DNA of 64,000 bases, taken from the NCBI RefSeq assembly GCF_005144745.1, contig NZ_SWKK01000019.1, forward strand, positions 18,510 through 82,509, given 5' to 3'. Both the position numbers and the translations under genes were made by a program. Shown here piece by piece: positions 17,320-26,494 of the stretch (its first letter is position 1; each line of letters opens with the position of its first letter). The notes below the pieces were generated by a model, which worked only from the letters and a program-made list of their open reading frames with translations, was not told the origin of the DNA and did not search any database. The DNA is from Flavobacterium sp. ASW18X. Its GTDB lineage: Bacteria; Bacteroidota; Bacteroidia; Flavobacteriales; Flavobacteriaceae.

Positions 17320-18086
17320 TGATAGAAGTAGACAACATCCATAAAACGTTTGGTGAGAACCATGTATTAAAAGGGATTAGCACCACTTTTGAGCAAGGAA
17401 AAACCAATTTAATCATTGGCCAAAGTGGTTCTGGTAAAACTGTTTTTTTAAAATGCTTGTTAGGATTATTTTTTCCTGAACAAGGCGCTATACGCTATAG
17501 TGGCCAAGATTATGCCCAGTTGACAAATGATGAGCAACGAGATTTACGACAAGATATGGGGATGGTTTTCCAAGGTAGCGCTCTATTTGATTCTATGACG
17601 GTAGAAGAAAATGTACGCTTTCCTTTAGATATGTTTACCAAACAGGGTAAGTCTGAAATGCAAGACCGTGTAGACTTTGTTTTGGAAAGGGTTCGTTTGA
17701 AAGACGCGCATAAAAAATATCCCTCAGAAATTTCTGGAGGTATGCAAAAAAGGGTTGCCATTGCTAGAGCTATTGTAATGAAGCCTAGCTATCTATTTTG
17801 CGATGAACCTAATTCTGGTTTAGACCCCAAAACAGCTATCATTATAGATAATCTAATTCATGAAATTACGGATGAGTACAATATTACCACAGTAATTAAT
17901 ACGCACGACATGAATTCTGTAATGGAAATTGGAGAAAAAATTATTTTTCTAAAGAATGGTCATCTAGAATGGGAAGGCACCAATAAAGAAATTTTTAAAA
18001 CAGAAAATGAAGCGGTTACAGACTTTGTATATTCTTCTGAACTGTTTAAAAAGGTTCGCCAAATGTATATTGAAGAAAGGAACTGA
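17319..18086 (+). CDS. mlaF: MlaF-family ABC transporter ATP-binding protein
   Basis: An ATPase of 255 residues with Walker A GQSGSGKT, Q-loop MGMVFQGSALFDS, signature SGGMQKRVAIARA, Walker B YLFCDEPNSGLDP and the H-loop NTHDMNS. The pairing with the MlaE-type permease and the DEPNSGLDP form identify it as the MlaF component of a lipid-transport ABC importer/exporter. Translation is coupled to the permease by a TAATG overlap. Its last codons lie inside a terminator hairpin. Confidence 0.94.
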   Translation: MIEVDNIHKTFGENHVLKGISTTFEQGKTNLIIGQSGSGKTVFLKCLLGLFFPEQGAIRYSGQDYAQLTNDEQRDLRQDMGMVFQGSALFDSMTVEENVRFPLDMFTKQGKSEMQDRVDFVLERVRLKDAHKKYPSEISGGMQKRVAIARAIVMKPSYLFCDEPNSGLDPKTAIIIDNLIHEITDEYNITTVINTHDMNSVMEIGEKIIFLKNGHLEWEGTNKEIFKTENEAVTDFVYSSELFKKVRQMYIEERN

Positions 18087-18107
18087 TTTAAAAAATCAGC
18101 TCCTTTT
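18076..18107. terminator. Terminator hairpin overlapping the mlaF stop
   Basis: A stem of about 13 bp (AAAGGAACTGATTT / AATCAGCTCCTTT, one mismatch) includes the mlaF stop codon and ends in a short T run. It sits between convergent mlaF and the DUF389 gene, so it can serve both. Confidence 0.7.
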
Positions 18108-18116
18108 ACTCTAGAT

Positions 18117-19565
18117 TTATAAACGTCTTATCTGCAACGTACTATCTTGCAAACGCTGCTTTAACCATTTAGAAAGTTTTTCTTGCTCTTTCTTTATATG
18201 AGCCTCTTTTATCTTGTCGTCCCATTTTACCTCAAAAACAGGTACAGTATCTAACTTCTTAAAGTTAGATTTGATTTGATATGCAAAATTGATTTCTGTT
18301 AAATCCTCATAATTAATTTTAGCTTCAGCCGTAATTTCGCTAAAAGGAATTTGCTTTCCTACATTTCTACTCAAACGGGCCACTTCTGCCTCTAAAAAAT
18401 GTATTCGCTCTTCTCTGGTTAGCAATTCTGCCTTTTTAGCTTCGTATAACTCGGTCACGTAGTTAAATTTTTCTTCAGAATCATCCTTACCACCCTGTAT
18501 AACGTGTAATTCCGCATCTTTAAGCTTACTAAAATTGTTCTTTTTAGTACGCCAAGAATTGATGATGTTTTCTGGGATTTCCTCAGTACCCATGCAAACA
18601 ATTTCTATTACACCACCATCTTTCTCGTATTCTAGTTTAGTAAGGTTATCTACATACCTACCATTATTAGAAAACTCATAAGACTCAATAGTATCTCCTA
18701 AAAACTCTTGCGCTTGCTTTTTAAACATACTCTCATTAAAAGCCATATAAAAAGTATAACCCGCTGGGAGCATTACTAAAAAACCTACGGTGGATGCAAT
18801 ACGTGCAATAAAACGTCTTCTTTGGCTATTGGCATACTTAACCATAGGAAAACGAAGGTATTTTACTACCAAAAAGGTTGCTAAGCCTATAAAAATGGTA
18901 TTAATTATAAACAGGTACATAGCCCCTAACGCATACCAATATTTACCAATAGCCAAACCAAAACCAACAGTACATAGTGGCGGCATTAATGCTGTGGCTA
19001 TGGCTACTCCAAAAATTACACTTGCAATGGTACCTCTTTTAGCACGTGCAATAACCAATGCCAAACCACCAAAGAATGCAATTAATACATCTCTAATATC
19101 TGGTTTTGTTCTAGCTAAGAGCTCAGAACTTTCGTCTTGTATAGGAAAAACATAAAAGAAAAGAAAGGCGGTAATTACACTAAGTACCACCATGACCACA
19201 AAGTTTTTTAAAGATTTGCGTAAGGTCTCCACATCATTAATGGCTAAGGATAATCCCATACCTAATATAGGGCCCATAAGCGGAGAAATTAGCATTGCTC
19301 CAATAACCACTGCTGTAGAATTGGCGTTTAACCCAATAGACGCAATAAATATGGAACAAATGAGAATCCAAGATGTATGGCCTTTAAAAGGTATATCTTG
19401 TATAATAGATTCCTTTGTGGCTACAGCGTCTGTATTACTTCTAATCTCTAAAAGCTCTGACAAGAACTTTTTTACACTACCTAGTAAACCTTGAAAATCC
19501 TTTTTAACGTCTTCCGAATTAGATTCGGTTTTGTGGTCGTCTTCTTTAAATAAATTTTGACTCAT
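18117..19565 (-). CDS. DUF389 family membrane protein
   Basis: A membrane protein of 482 residues with the DUF389 hallmark glycine/proline-rich helices: GLNANSTAVVIGAMLISPLMGP, ATALMPPLCTVGFGLA and GGLALVIARAKRG. Six or so transmembrane helices occupy about residues 65-285. The C-terminal 200 residues are soluble with a coiled-coil stretch (YEAKKAELLTREERIHFLE). The family's function is not settled; other members are annotated as putative transporters. It is the last gene of a sprT, manC, DUF389 run, 3 bases after the manC stop. Confidence 0.9.
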   Translation of the reverse strand: MSQNLFKEDDHKTESNSEDVKKDFQGLLGSVKKFLSELLEIRSNTDAVATKESIIQDIPFKGHTSWILICSIFIASIGLNANSTAVVIGAMLISPLMGPILGMGLSLAINDVETLRKSLKNFVVMVVLSVITAFLFFYVFPIQDESSELLARTKPDIRDVLIAFFGGLALVIARAKRGTIASVIFGVAIATALMPPLCTVGFGLAIGKYWYALGAMYLFIINTIFIGLATFLVVKYLRFPMVKYANSQRRRFIARIASTVGFLVMLPAGYTFYMAFNESMFKKQAQEFLGDTIESYEFSNNGRYVDNLTKLEYEKDGGVIEIVCMGTEEIPENIINSWRTKKNNFSKLKDAELHVIQGGKDDSEEKFNYVTELYEAKKAELLTREERIHFLEAEVARLSRNVGKQIPFSEITAEAKINYEDLTEINFAYQIKSNFKKLDTVPVFEVKWDDKIKEAHIKKEQEKLSKWLKQRLQDSTLQIRRL

Positions 19566-19568
19566 ATA

Positions 19569-20648
19569 TTATGCGAATTCGTCTCCAAACGCATCACTAA
19601 CCTGCCCTCTTACTTGCTTTATATCTTGCTGTTTGGATTTTGGGTAAATTAACAACACATCATCTTTATCTACAACAATATAATCATCCAAACCATCAAT
19701 CACTACTATTTTACCTGCTTTAGTACTAATCATATTTCCTTTAGCATCGTTTAGTACGGTATTGGCATTTACTGTTGCGTTATCTTGTGGGTCTTTTTCT
19801 AACTTATCGTATAAAGCGCCCCAAGTACCTAAATCATTCCAATCAAAAGTAGCAGGTAAGGTATAAATCTTTTTGGCCTGTTCTAAAATAGCATAATCAA
19901 TAGATATGTTTTCTGCCTGTGGATAATGTTCGGCTATAAAATCTTTTTCCTCGCTATTATTATAGCAAGACAAACCTTTCTCAAACAAGTTATATTGCGA
20001 TGGCTGGTATGCTTTAAAGGCATTTACAATAGTTTCTACGCTCCACATAAAAATACCGGCATTCCATAAAAAGTTACCTTGTTCTATAAATGACTTTGCC
20101 GTTTCTAAATCGGGCTTTTCTCTAAACTGTGCTACTGGCTTTAAATCTTCTGTGGCCGATTTTTCAAATTCAATATACCCAAATCCGGTATTAGGAAAAG
20201 TAGGCTGTATCCCCAGCGTACATAATGCATCTTGTTCTTCACACTTAGCAAAACAAGCTTTTACGTCTGCCTCAAAAGCAGCTTCGTCTTCTATCCAGTG
20301 GTCACTCGGTGCTACAATCATCACCGCATTCGGATTCATTTTCTGAATCTTTAACGATGCATATAAAATACATGGTGCGGTATTACGCATTGCAGGTTCT
20401 AGCACCACCTGTTCTTGCTTTACTGCTGGGAGTTGTTCTAACACCAAATCATTATAACGTTCATTGGTGAGAATTAAAATATTTTCTGTGGGTATAAATT
20501 TATTTAAACGGTCAAATGTTTTTTGTATTAAGGACTTTCCAGTTCCTAACATGTCATGGAACTGCTTTGGATTATTGGTTGTACTTACCGGCCAAAAGCG
20601 TGATCCTACGCCACCAGCCATTAAAACGGCATAATAATTTTTATTCAT
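19569..20648 (-). CDS. manC: Mannose-1-phosphate guanylyltransferase
   Basis: A GTP:mannose-1-phosphate nucleotidyltransferase of 359 residues that makes GDP-mannose for surface polysaccharides and glycans. It starts with the nucleotidyltransferase signature LMAGGVGSRFWPVSTTNNPKQF. Further conserved motifs are VMIVAPSDHWIEDE, FREKPDLETA, FLWNAGIFMWS and FDWNDLGTWGALY. It is the short form, without the C-terminal isomerase domain of bifunctional enzymes. It lies 9 bases downstream of the sprT-like gene and 3 bases upstream of the DUF389 gene, all on the minus strand. Confidence 0.95.
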   Translation of the reverse strand: MNKNYYAVLMAGGVGSRFWPVSTTNNPKQFHDMLGTGKSLIQKTFDRLNKFIPTENILILTNERYNDLVLEQLPAVKQEQVVLEPAMRNTAPCILYASLKIQKMNPNAVMIVAPSDHWIEDEAAFEADVKACFAKCEEQDALCTLGIQPTFPNTGFGYIEFEKSATEDLKPVAQFREKPDLETAKSFIEQGNFLWNAGIFMWSVETIVNAFKAYQPSQYNLFEKGLSCYNNSEEKDFIAEHYPQAENISIDYAILEQAKKIYTLPATFDWNDLGTWGALYDKLEKDPQDNATVNANTVLNDAKGNMISTKAGKIVVIDGLDDYIVVDKDDVLLIYPKSKQQDIKQVRGQVSDAFGDEFA

Positions 20649-20657
20649 GGTCTATAT

Positions 20658-21263
20658 TTAGTCTTTTAATACTTCTACTTCAGCATTGGGCTGAAACAAA
20701 TACATCCGTCCCGTTGCCACCTCCAAACACTCATAGCGTTTGGTTCTTTTTTTACCCTTTTTAAAGATTTTTCCATTATAAATACGAAAAACACTTCCCA
20801 TAGGTAATTCAAAAACGTAAGAATTTTCTTTATGTTGCACTGCATCATACTGTTTCAATGCAAGGGCCAAATTAGTATCTGTACTACTACTTGCTTTAGG
20901 ATTTCTAAAATGATTTGCAATTACCGGCAGCAATTTAGTAGGGAAAACTTCTGGTCTTATAAATGGCACCATTAAATTTATAAAGGTTTGTTTCCACTCC
21001 ACCCCATGCGGTTTTATTCGCCTACCATATTTTTCAAAAGCCACCAAATGCGCAATCTCATGGATTAGCGTAATTAAAAACTGGTACTTATTACTTGTGG
21101 CATTCATAGTAATTAGATGTTGTCCGTTAGGCAGCCGTCTATAATCCCCATGCCTAGTTACGCGTTTGTTCACAATCTTTAAATGAACTCCAAACTGCTT
21201 AATTAATTCCAAACAAGGTGTCACAGCCATTTCTGGCAAATACTTTTCCAACACTTGGCTCAT
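20658..21263 (-). CDS. SprT-like zinc metallopeptidase-domain protein
   Basis: A 201-residue SprT-family protein with the zinc-binding motif LIHEIAHLVAFEKYGRRIKPHG (HExxH plus a downstream His). The C-terminal section is basic (YNGKIFKKGKKRTKRYECLE) with a small beta domain, as in bacterial SprT proteins. Eukaryotic relatives cut DNA-protein crosslinks, but the bacterial role is uncertain. It is the first gene of a three-gene minus-strand operon and divergent from the metallophosphoesterase. Confidence 0.88.
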   Translation of the reverse strand: MSQVLEKYLPEMAVTPCLELIKQFGVHLKIVNKRVTRHGDYRRLPNGQHLITMNATSNKYQFLITLIHEIAHLVAFEKYGRRIKPHGVEWKQTFINLMVPFIRPEVFPTKLLPVIANHFRNPKASSSTDTNLALALKQYDAVQHKENSYVFELPMGSVFRIYNGKIFKKGKKRTKRYECLEVATGRMYLFQPNAEVEVLKD

Positions 21264-21381
21264 GCAACAAAAATAGAGATTAGAAAGCTACTATTTTAAG
21301 ACGTAGCGATAAAATAATGAGAACTTTACAAACGTTAAGAGGGTGTATTTTAATTTTATTCGTGTAAATACAACCAACATT

Positions 21382-22236
21382 ATGGTAAGCAGAAGGAGAT
21401 TTTTGAAGGGAGCAGCAGCACTTGCCGGCACAGGAGCAATAATGGGCTTGTATTCCTGGCAAGTAGAACCACATTGGTTAGAATTTGTACACAAACGTAT
21501 GCCTGTTGCCAATTTACCTAAACCACTCGTTGGCAAAACTTTATTACAACTTAGTGACATCCATGTTGGACCTAAAGTAAATCAAAAATACCTATTAGAT
21601 GCAGTTGCAAAAGGCACAAGCTTAAACCCAGACTTTGTAGTTTACACAGGAGATTTTATCCATTTTGAAAACAACGACACCTTTTTAGATTTAAAAAAAG
21701 TTTTACAAAAAGCACCAAAAGGAGCCTTGGGCACCTATGCTATCCTTGGAAACCATGATTATGGAGAACAGTGGTTAGATGCAGAAATTGCGGATACTAT
21801 CACAGACTTATTAACGCAAGAGGGTATTACCGTTTTACGTAACGAACAGCAAAATATTCACGGGCTAAATATTATAGGCATAGACGATTACTGGGGCACT
21901 AACTTTTTCCCTAAAAATGTATTGAAACAGTATGATGCTTCCCAAGCTAATATTGCCCTATGCCACAACCCAGATGTGTGCGATTTAGATGTATGGAATG
22001 GTTATCAAGGCTGGATTTTATCCGGACATACCCATGGTGGGCAATGCAAATTACCTCTTTTAGAACCCCCAATACTTCCCGTACAAAATCCTAGGTACAG
22101 TGCTGGTGAAATTGACCTGTTTGATGGCCGTACGCTATATATCAACAGAGCCTTAGGACATTTGCATCAATTACGATTTAATGTTAGGCCAGAAATAACG
22201 GTCTTTACCTTGGAAGAACTAAATTCTTTTGGTTAA
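21382..22236 (+). CDS. Metallophosphoesterase with Tat-type N-terminus
   Basis: A calcineurin-like phosphoesterase of 284 residues. The start at ATG 21382 gives MVSRRRFLKGAAALAGTGAI, a twin-arginine signal (SRRRFLK) followed by a hydrophobic stretch; an upstream in-frame ATG at 21343 would bury this motif. Metal-binding motifs are in order: LSDIHVG (D-x-H), YTGDFIH (GD), LGNHDYG (GNHD), a histidine in IALCHNPDV and LSGHTHGGQ (GHxH). It resembles the YkuE/membrane-associated phosphoesterase group. The substrate may be a lipid-linked or nucleotide phosphate; this is inference. It is probably anchored at the periplasmic face. Confidence 0.9.
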   Translation: MVSRRRFLKGAAALAGTGAIMGLYSWQVEPHWLEFVHKRMPVANLPKPLVGKTLLQLSDIHVGPKVNQKYLLDAVAKGTSLNPDFVVYTGDFIHFENNDTFLDLKKVLQKAPKGALGTYAILGNHDYGEQWLDAEIADTITDLLTQEGITVLRNEQQNIHGLNIIGIDDYWGTNFFPKNVLKQYDASQANIALCHNPDVCDLDVWNGYQGWILSGHTHGGQCKLPLLEPPILPVQNPRYSAGEIDLFDGRTLYINRALGHLHQLRFNVRPEITVFTLEELNSFG

Positions 22237-22287
22237 AAAAATCTGAATTTTAAAACAACTCTAAGTACATTTAGTAAAACTGAATGT

Positions 22288-24669
22288 ATGAAGCTCCACG
22301 TATTAGTTTTTTTATCGCTACTATGCTTTGCTTGCAAGAAAAACGACATTTCTAGTAACATAGCTGCATTAAGTACCGAGATAGAACATATCCAAGGAAA
22401 GTCTGCGTATTTAGATTCCCCTTTTGTAACTGCTGGTAATCGAGTATACATGGTAGGGCATCAAAATGGGAGTTTTCCTGATTTAGGATGGCACATTAAA
22501 GGAGAAATGGGCGGCATATGGATCCACCCAATAAAACTAATGGATGGTTTTGAGCTTTCTATTATTTTGGATAACAAAGAGTATGCTTTAACTCAAGCAG
22601 ATATTTTTACCAATTATCCTTTTTACAATCAGCACACCTACAATTTAGAAGAACCACAGCTCCAAATAGAACGTTGGCAATTTGTTCCCGATGATACAGA
22701 AGGAGTTTTAGTACAAGTACTGATAAAAAACAAAAGCAAAACTCCTACAGCTATAGACTTAAATTTTAAGACAACCTCTGACCTAAGACCGACATGGCTT
22801 GGAGAGCGTACTGATATGATTGATGGTAAAGACCGTGCTGAGTTTGATAGTACCATTGACGGTTTTTTAATTAAGGACGAAGCAAATTCATGGTTTACCG
22901 CGTTTAATAGTTCAGAAAAATCAACAGGAAATACTACCGAAGTAACGATAGACAACACCTCTTTAAATTCTCTGCAATATGAATTCACCATAGGCGCGCA
23001 AAAAGACAAGCTTATTAATTTTGCGATTGCAGGTTCTTATACTTCTAAAGAAGCTACTCTTAAAACTCTTAAAAATATTCAACAACATTGGCACCAGGCT
23101 TTTGTAGCTAAGAAAAGTAGATACCAAGCTTTGGCACAAAAAACCAAACTTACTATACCAGATAAAGATATGGAACAGGCTTTTAGATGGTTAAAATATA
23201 ATTGTAATTGGTTAATACGTAATGTACCAGAAGTAGGTAGTGGAATTACAGCAGGCTTACCAGATTATCCTTGGTGGTTTGGTGTAGATAGTGAATATGC
23301 TTTACAAGGCTACATGGCGGTTGGTCAAACCGATGCGGTTTACAATACCATAAGACTTTTAGATAGTGTTTCTGAAAAAGTAAATGGCAATGGCAAGATT
23401 ATTCATGAAATGTCTACCAATGGTGCTGTTTTTAATCCTGGAAATATCAACGAAACCCCACAATTTGCCACCTTACTTTGGCGCGTTTATCAATGGAACG
23501 GTGACAAGGCTTTTTTAAAACGCTACTTTCCTACCGTTAAAAAAGGATTAGCTTGGTTATTAGCCCACAATGATTTGGATAAGAATGGTTTCCCTGAAGG
23601 ATTTGGTATGATGGAAATTCATGGATTGGATAGTGAAATGATAGATGTAGCAGCCTATACCCAGCAAGCATTTGCCGCTGCTGCGCAAATGGCAATGGAA
23701 TTAAATCAAATTGATTTAGCCAAAGACTACCACAAAAAAGCAACCGAACTTACAACTAAAATAAATCAGGAATTTTGGTCAGATGATTTTAATAGTTATG
23801 CTGATTTTATAGGCACAGATGAACAGGCGTTGCATTTGATAGATGATGCCATTATCCGAGCGGATACTTTAAACAAACCATGGGCTATTAAGGAGTTGAA
23901 AAATACAGCTGATTTCATTAAAAAAAATCCTTCGGATACTCCAAGACCTTTTGTATTGCACCACAATTGGGTTGTAAATACACCAATGGAAGTCGGCATT
24001 GCAGATACAGCCAAAGCATTGAAAGCGCTACAAACCGCAGAACAATTTGTGAATCCGTTTGGCGTATTTGTAACAGGTATTGACAGGGATGCTTCTGCAG
24101 GTGCAGACGAAAACACCTTTGTAGCGCCTAAAGTCTTTTCCTATACAGGTGCTGTAATGACTTTACCGACAGGTGTACAAGCCATTGCTGAGAACAATTA
24201 CAACAGGCCAGATAAAGCTTTGGAATATCTAGAACGGATGACCAGAAGCTTTAGTTATGCATTACCTGGAAGCATGTATGAGGTTTCTCCAGATTATGGT
24301 ATGATGACACAGGCATGGAACATTTATAGCTACGCCTATCCAATGGTTCATCAATTTTTTGGTATTCAACCAGAAGCACAAAATAAAACCGTACATATAA
24401 AACCCAATATGCCGTCAAAATGGAATAAGGCTAGTCTAGAAAATGTACAGGTGGGTGATGGTGAAAATAGCGTATCCGTTTATTTTGAAAGAAAAGGCGA
24501 TACAATAAAATTAAAGGTAACACAAATCAACACAGATTGGACACTTTTAATAGATGCTCCCAGAGGATTTAAAAAAATAACTGCCAATTCTAATGAAGCA
24601 AAAGCAAATAACTCAGAAAAAAGACTGACTTCTAATGCTAAAGAAATCAGTCTTACAATATCTAAATAA
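22288..24669 (+). CDS. Six-hairpin glycosidase lipoprotein, glycogen-debranching-enzyme-like
   Basis: A lipoprotein of 793 residues with signal MKLHVLVFLSLLCFAC (lipobox CFAC). An N-terminal beta-sandwich (about residues 30-270) precedes an (alpha/alpha)6 catalytic barrel (about 290-690) and a small C-terminal beta domain. Barrel motifs include ITAGLPDYPWWFGVDSEYAL, DLDKNGFPEGFGMMEIHGLD and GSMYEVSPDYGMMTQAWN, which resemble the amylo-alpha-1,6-glucosidase/GH15-like superfamily. Acidic candidates for catalysis are in WFGVDSE and EGFGMMEIHG. Family and linkage cannot be fixed by eye. It sits alone, with no SusCD partner, 51 bases after the phosphoesterase. Confidence 0.8.
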   Translation: MKLHVLVFLSLLCFACKKNDISSNIAALSTEIEHIQGKSAYLDSPFVTAGNRVYMVGHQNGSFPDLGWHIKGEMGGIWIHPIKLMDGFELSIILDNKEYALTQADIFTNYPFYNQHTYNLEEPQLQIERWQFVPDDTEGVLVQVLIKNKSKTPTAIDLNFKTTSDLRPTWLGERTDMIDGKDRAEFDSTIDGFLIKDEANSWFTAFNSSEKSTGNTTEVTIDNTSLNSLQYEFTIGAQKDKLINFAIAGSYTSKEATLKTLKNIQQHWHQAFVAKKSRYQALAQKTKLTIPDKDMEQAFRWLKYNCNWLIRNVPEVGSGITAGLPDYPWWFGVDSEYALQGYMAVGQTDAVYNTIRLLDSVSEKVNGNGKIIHEMSTNGAVFNPGNINETPQFATLLWRVYQWNGDKAFLKRYFPTVKKGLAWLLAHNDLDKNGFPEGFGMMEIHGLDSEMIDVAAYTQQAFAAAAQMAMELNQIDLAKDYHKKATELTTKINQEFWSDDFNSYADFIGTDEQALHLIDDAIIRADTLNKPWAIKELKNTADFIKKNPSDTPRPFVLHHNWVVNTPMEVGIADTAKALKALQTAEQFVNPFGVFVTGIDRDASAGADENTFVAPKVFSYTGAVMTLPTGVQAIAENNYNRPDKALEYLERMTRSFSYALPGSMYEVSPDYGMMTQAWNIYSYAYPMVHQFFGIQPEAQNKTVHIKPNMPSKWNKASLENVQVGDGENSVSVYFERKGDTIKLKVTQINTDWTLLIDAPRGFKKITANSNEAKANNSEKRLTSNAKEISLTISK

Positions 24670-24683
24670 GTTTTTCTAGTTTT

Positions 24684-25364
24684 CTATGGTGTAGAGCTAC
24701 TTACTTGTAACACTTTTCCATTGTAAAATCTATTGCCAGTCAAAGCGAAGTCTTTAATATAATTTGCCATTTCTAAAGCAGTAATTGGAGCTTTATAACC
24801 CGGAAAAGCCTCTTCTAGCATCTCTGTTTGTACCGCTCCTAATGCTAAAACATTAAAAGAAGGACCGTTTTCTTTGTATTCTTCTGCTAATAATTCTATC
24901 AATGTAATTACAGCTCCCTTACTGCTGCTGTATGCAGCTAGTCCAGGAAACTTCATACTTCCTTGGATGCCTCCCATGGAACTAACGGTGACTACATGGC
25001 CATCAGCATTCATTTTGGGAAGTACTGTTTTAATTAATTCGGCTACGCCAAAAACATTAACCCGATACACGGCTTCAAAATCTTCAAAAGACAACTTTTC
25101 AAAAGGTTTGTTCACTAAACTACCGGCATTGTTAATGACCACGTCTACAGAATCCCAATCGCTAATAAATTCAGTTACTTTTTGGTATTCTTCTACCTTG
25201 CTTAAATCAAACTGAAATGTGGCAATATTAGCGTGATTCAAGTCCAAAACTGGTCTAGGATTTCTAGATAATGCTAACACTTTGTGCCCTTCATCAGCAA
25301 AAAGTTTTGCCATTTCTAAACCAATTCCTCTGCTGGTTCCAGTGATAATAATATTTTTTGCCAT
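24684..25364 (-). CDS. Short-chain dehydrogenase/reductase
   Basis: A classical SDR of 226 residues with the Rossmann motif TGTSRGIGLEMA, the VINNAGS motif, the catalytic Ser in VSSMGG and YSSSKGA giving the Tyr-x3-Lys pair. It is likely NADP(H)-linked judging from the SRNPRP region after beta-2. The substrate is unknown. It ends 14 bases from the convergent glycosidase gene and lies 6 bases downstream of the M28 peptidase stop, so it may be cotranscribed with it. Confidence 0.9.
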   Translation of the reverse strand: MAKNIIITGTSRGIGLEMAKLFADEGHKVLALSRNPRPVLDLNHANIATFQFDLSKVEEYQKVTEFISDWDSVDVVINNAGSLVNKPFEKLSFEDFEAVYRVNVFGVAELIKTVLPKMNADGHVVTVSSMGGIQGSMKFPGLAAYSSSKGAVITLIELLAEEYKENGPSFNVLALGAVQTEMLEEAFPGYKAPITALEMANYIKDFALTGNRFYNGKVLQVSSSTP

Positions 25365-25370
25365 CTGTAT

Positions 25371-26417
25371 TTAGTTCATTTTTATTTCACCCTTAGGTCC
25401 ATTAGCAATACCTTCTACCATTGGTGTAAATTTATTTATAGTGTTAGCCATGTGCGACATATCCATTTGCTCTACTTCATCATCTGGTTTATGGTAAAAG
25501 TTAAAATTGGTAAAGTCAAAGGTGCAATACGTATGGCTTGGAATTTTAAATTCGTTGTAAAATGGATAATTATCAGACCTAGCAAACAATCCATTTTTTT
25601 TTGCCGTTGGCAAATAACCCACCAAATTAGCACCAGAATATGCATTACTTATTTCTGCTAGATTACTCTTTTCGTAACCTGTTATATATACTTCATAATT
25701 TTTGTTTTGCAGGGGCACTCCAATCATTTCAAAATTTAGGACTGCATAGAGATTAACGCCTTCCTTTTTCATCCGTTTTGCTAGATGGGCCGAGCCTAAT
25801 AACCCTTTTTCTTCTGCACTAAATAAAGCAAAAATTATAGTTCGTTTATTGGTCTTATGCTGTCCAAAATACTTTGCCATTTCCAAAACACTTGTAGTTC
25901 CAGAGGCATTATCATTGGCCCCATTTGCTACTTTATCCCCAGCCACAGGACTCATAGTACCTATGTGGTCATAGTGTGCTCCGACTATGATTACTTCGTC
26001 TTTAAGAAGTTCATCATTACCAGGCACTATTCCCAAAACATTAAAAGCTGGCTTGGTATAATTGCTCAGCTCGTCTCTATACGTCTCATAATACGGAGCA
26101 ACATCATTCGCTTTAAAATGATTTTCGATAAAAACGGCAGCCTTTTCAATTCCTTCAGAACCTGTATCTCTTCCTTGTAGCTCGTCAGAAGCCAAGAAAC
26201 CCATAATTCTACCCACCTCTTCGGAAGTAGTTACAGGGTAAGATTTAGCTATCGCAGTATTAAATTTTTCTGTATCCGCTTTTAAGCCATCTGGTCCAGA
26301 TTGCAAAGTAGTTTCTTCCCTTGCAGGCTGCACATCTTCTGGGTTTGTTACCACTAATTTTGGAGTTCCGCAGGCCAAAAAACTTAACCCTAATATATAT
26401 ATTGATACTCTTTTCAT
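25371..26417 (-). CDS. M28 family zinc metallopeptidase, lipoprotein
   Basis: A 348-residue exported peptidase with lipobox SFLAC in MKRVSIYILGLSFLACG. The co-catalytic two-zinc M28 site is seen as GAHYDHIG (His and Asp), GANDNASGT (bridging Asp), SAEEKGLLGS (Glu pair) and, near the C-terminus, FNFYHKPDDE (His). M28 enzymes are aminopeptidases or carboxypeptidases; the exact specificity is not evident. It follows the pdhC terminator and precedes the SDR on the same strand. Confidence 0.9.
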   Translation of the reverse strand: MKRVSIYILGLSFLACGTPKLVVTNPEDVQPAREETTLQSGPDGLKADTEKFNTAIAKSYPVTTSEEVGRIMGFLASDELQGRDTGSEGIEKAAVFIENHFKANDVAPYYETYRDELSNYTKPAFNVLGIVPGNDELLKDEVIIVGAHYDHIGTMSPVAGDKVANGANDNASGTTSVLEMAKYFGQHKTNKRTIIFALFSAEEKGLLGSAHLAKRMKKEGVNLYAVLNFEMIGVPLQNKNYEVYITGYEKSNLAEISNAYSGANLVGYLPTAKKNGLFARSDNYPFYNEFKIPSHTYCTFDFTNFNFYHKPDDEVEQMDMSHMANTINKFTPMVEGIANGPKGEIKMN

Positions 26418-26442
26418 CTCTATTGTATTAAATTATAAAGAT

Positions 26443-26471
26443 AAAAAAAGCACCCTGTAAAGGATGCTTTT
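26443..26471 (-). terminator. Terminator after pdhC
   Basis: Read on the minus strand, an 11-bp stem (AAAAGCATCCT / AGGGTGCTTTT, one G-U wobble, loop TTAC) is followed by a run of T. Confidence 0.8.
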
Positions 26472-26494
26472 AAAAATTTATAAGTCTTAAATGG

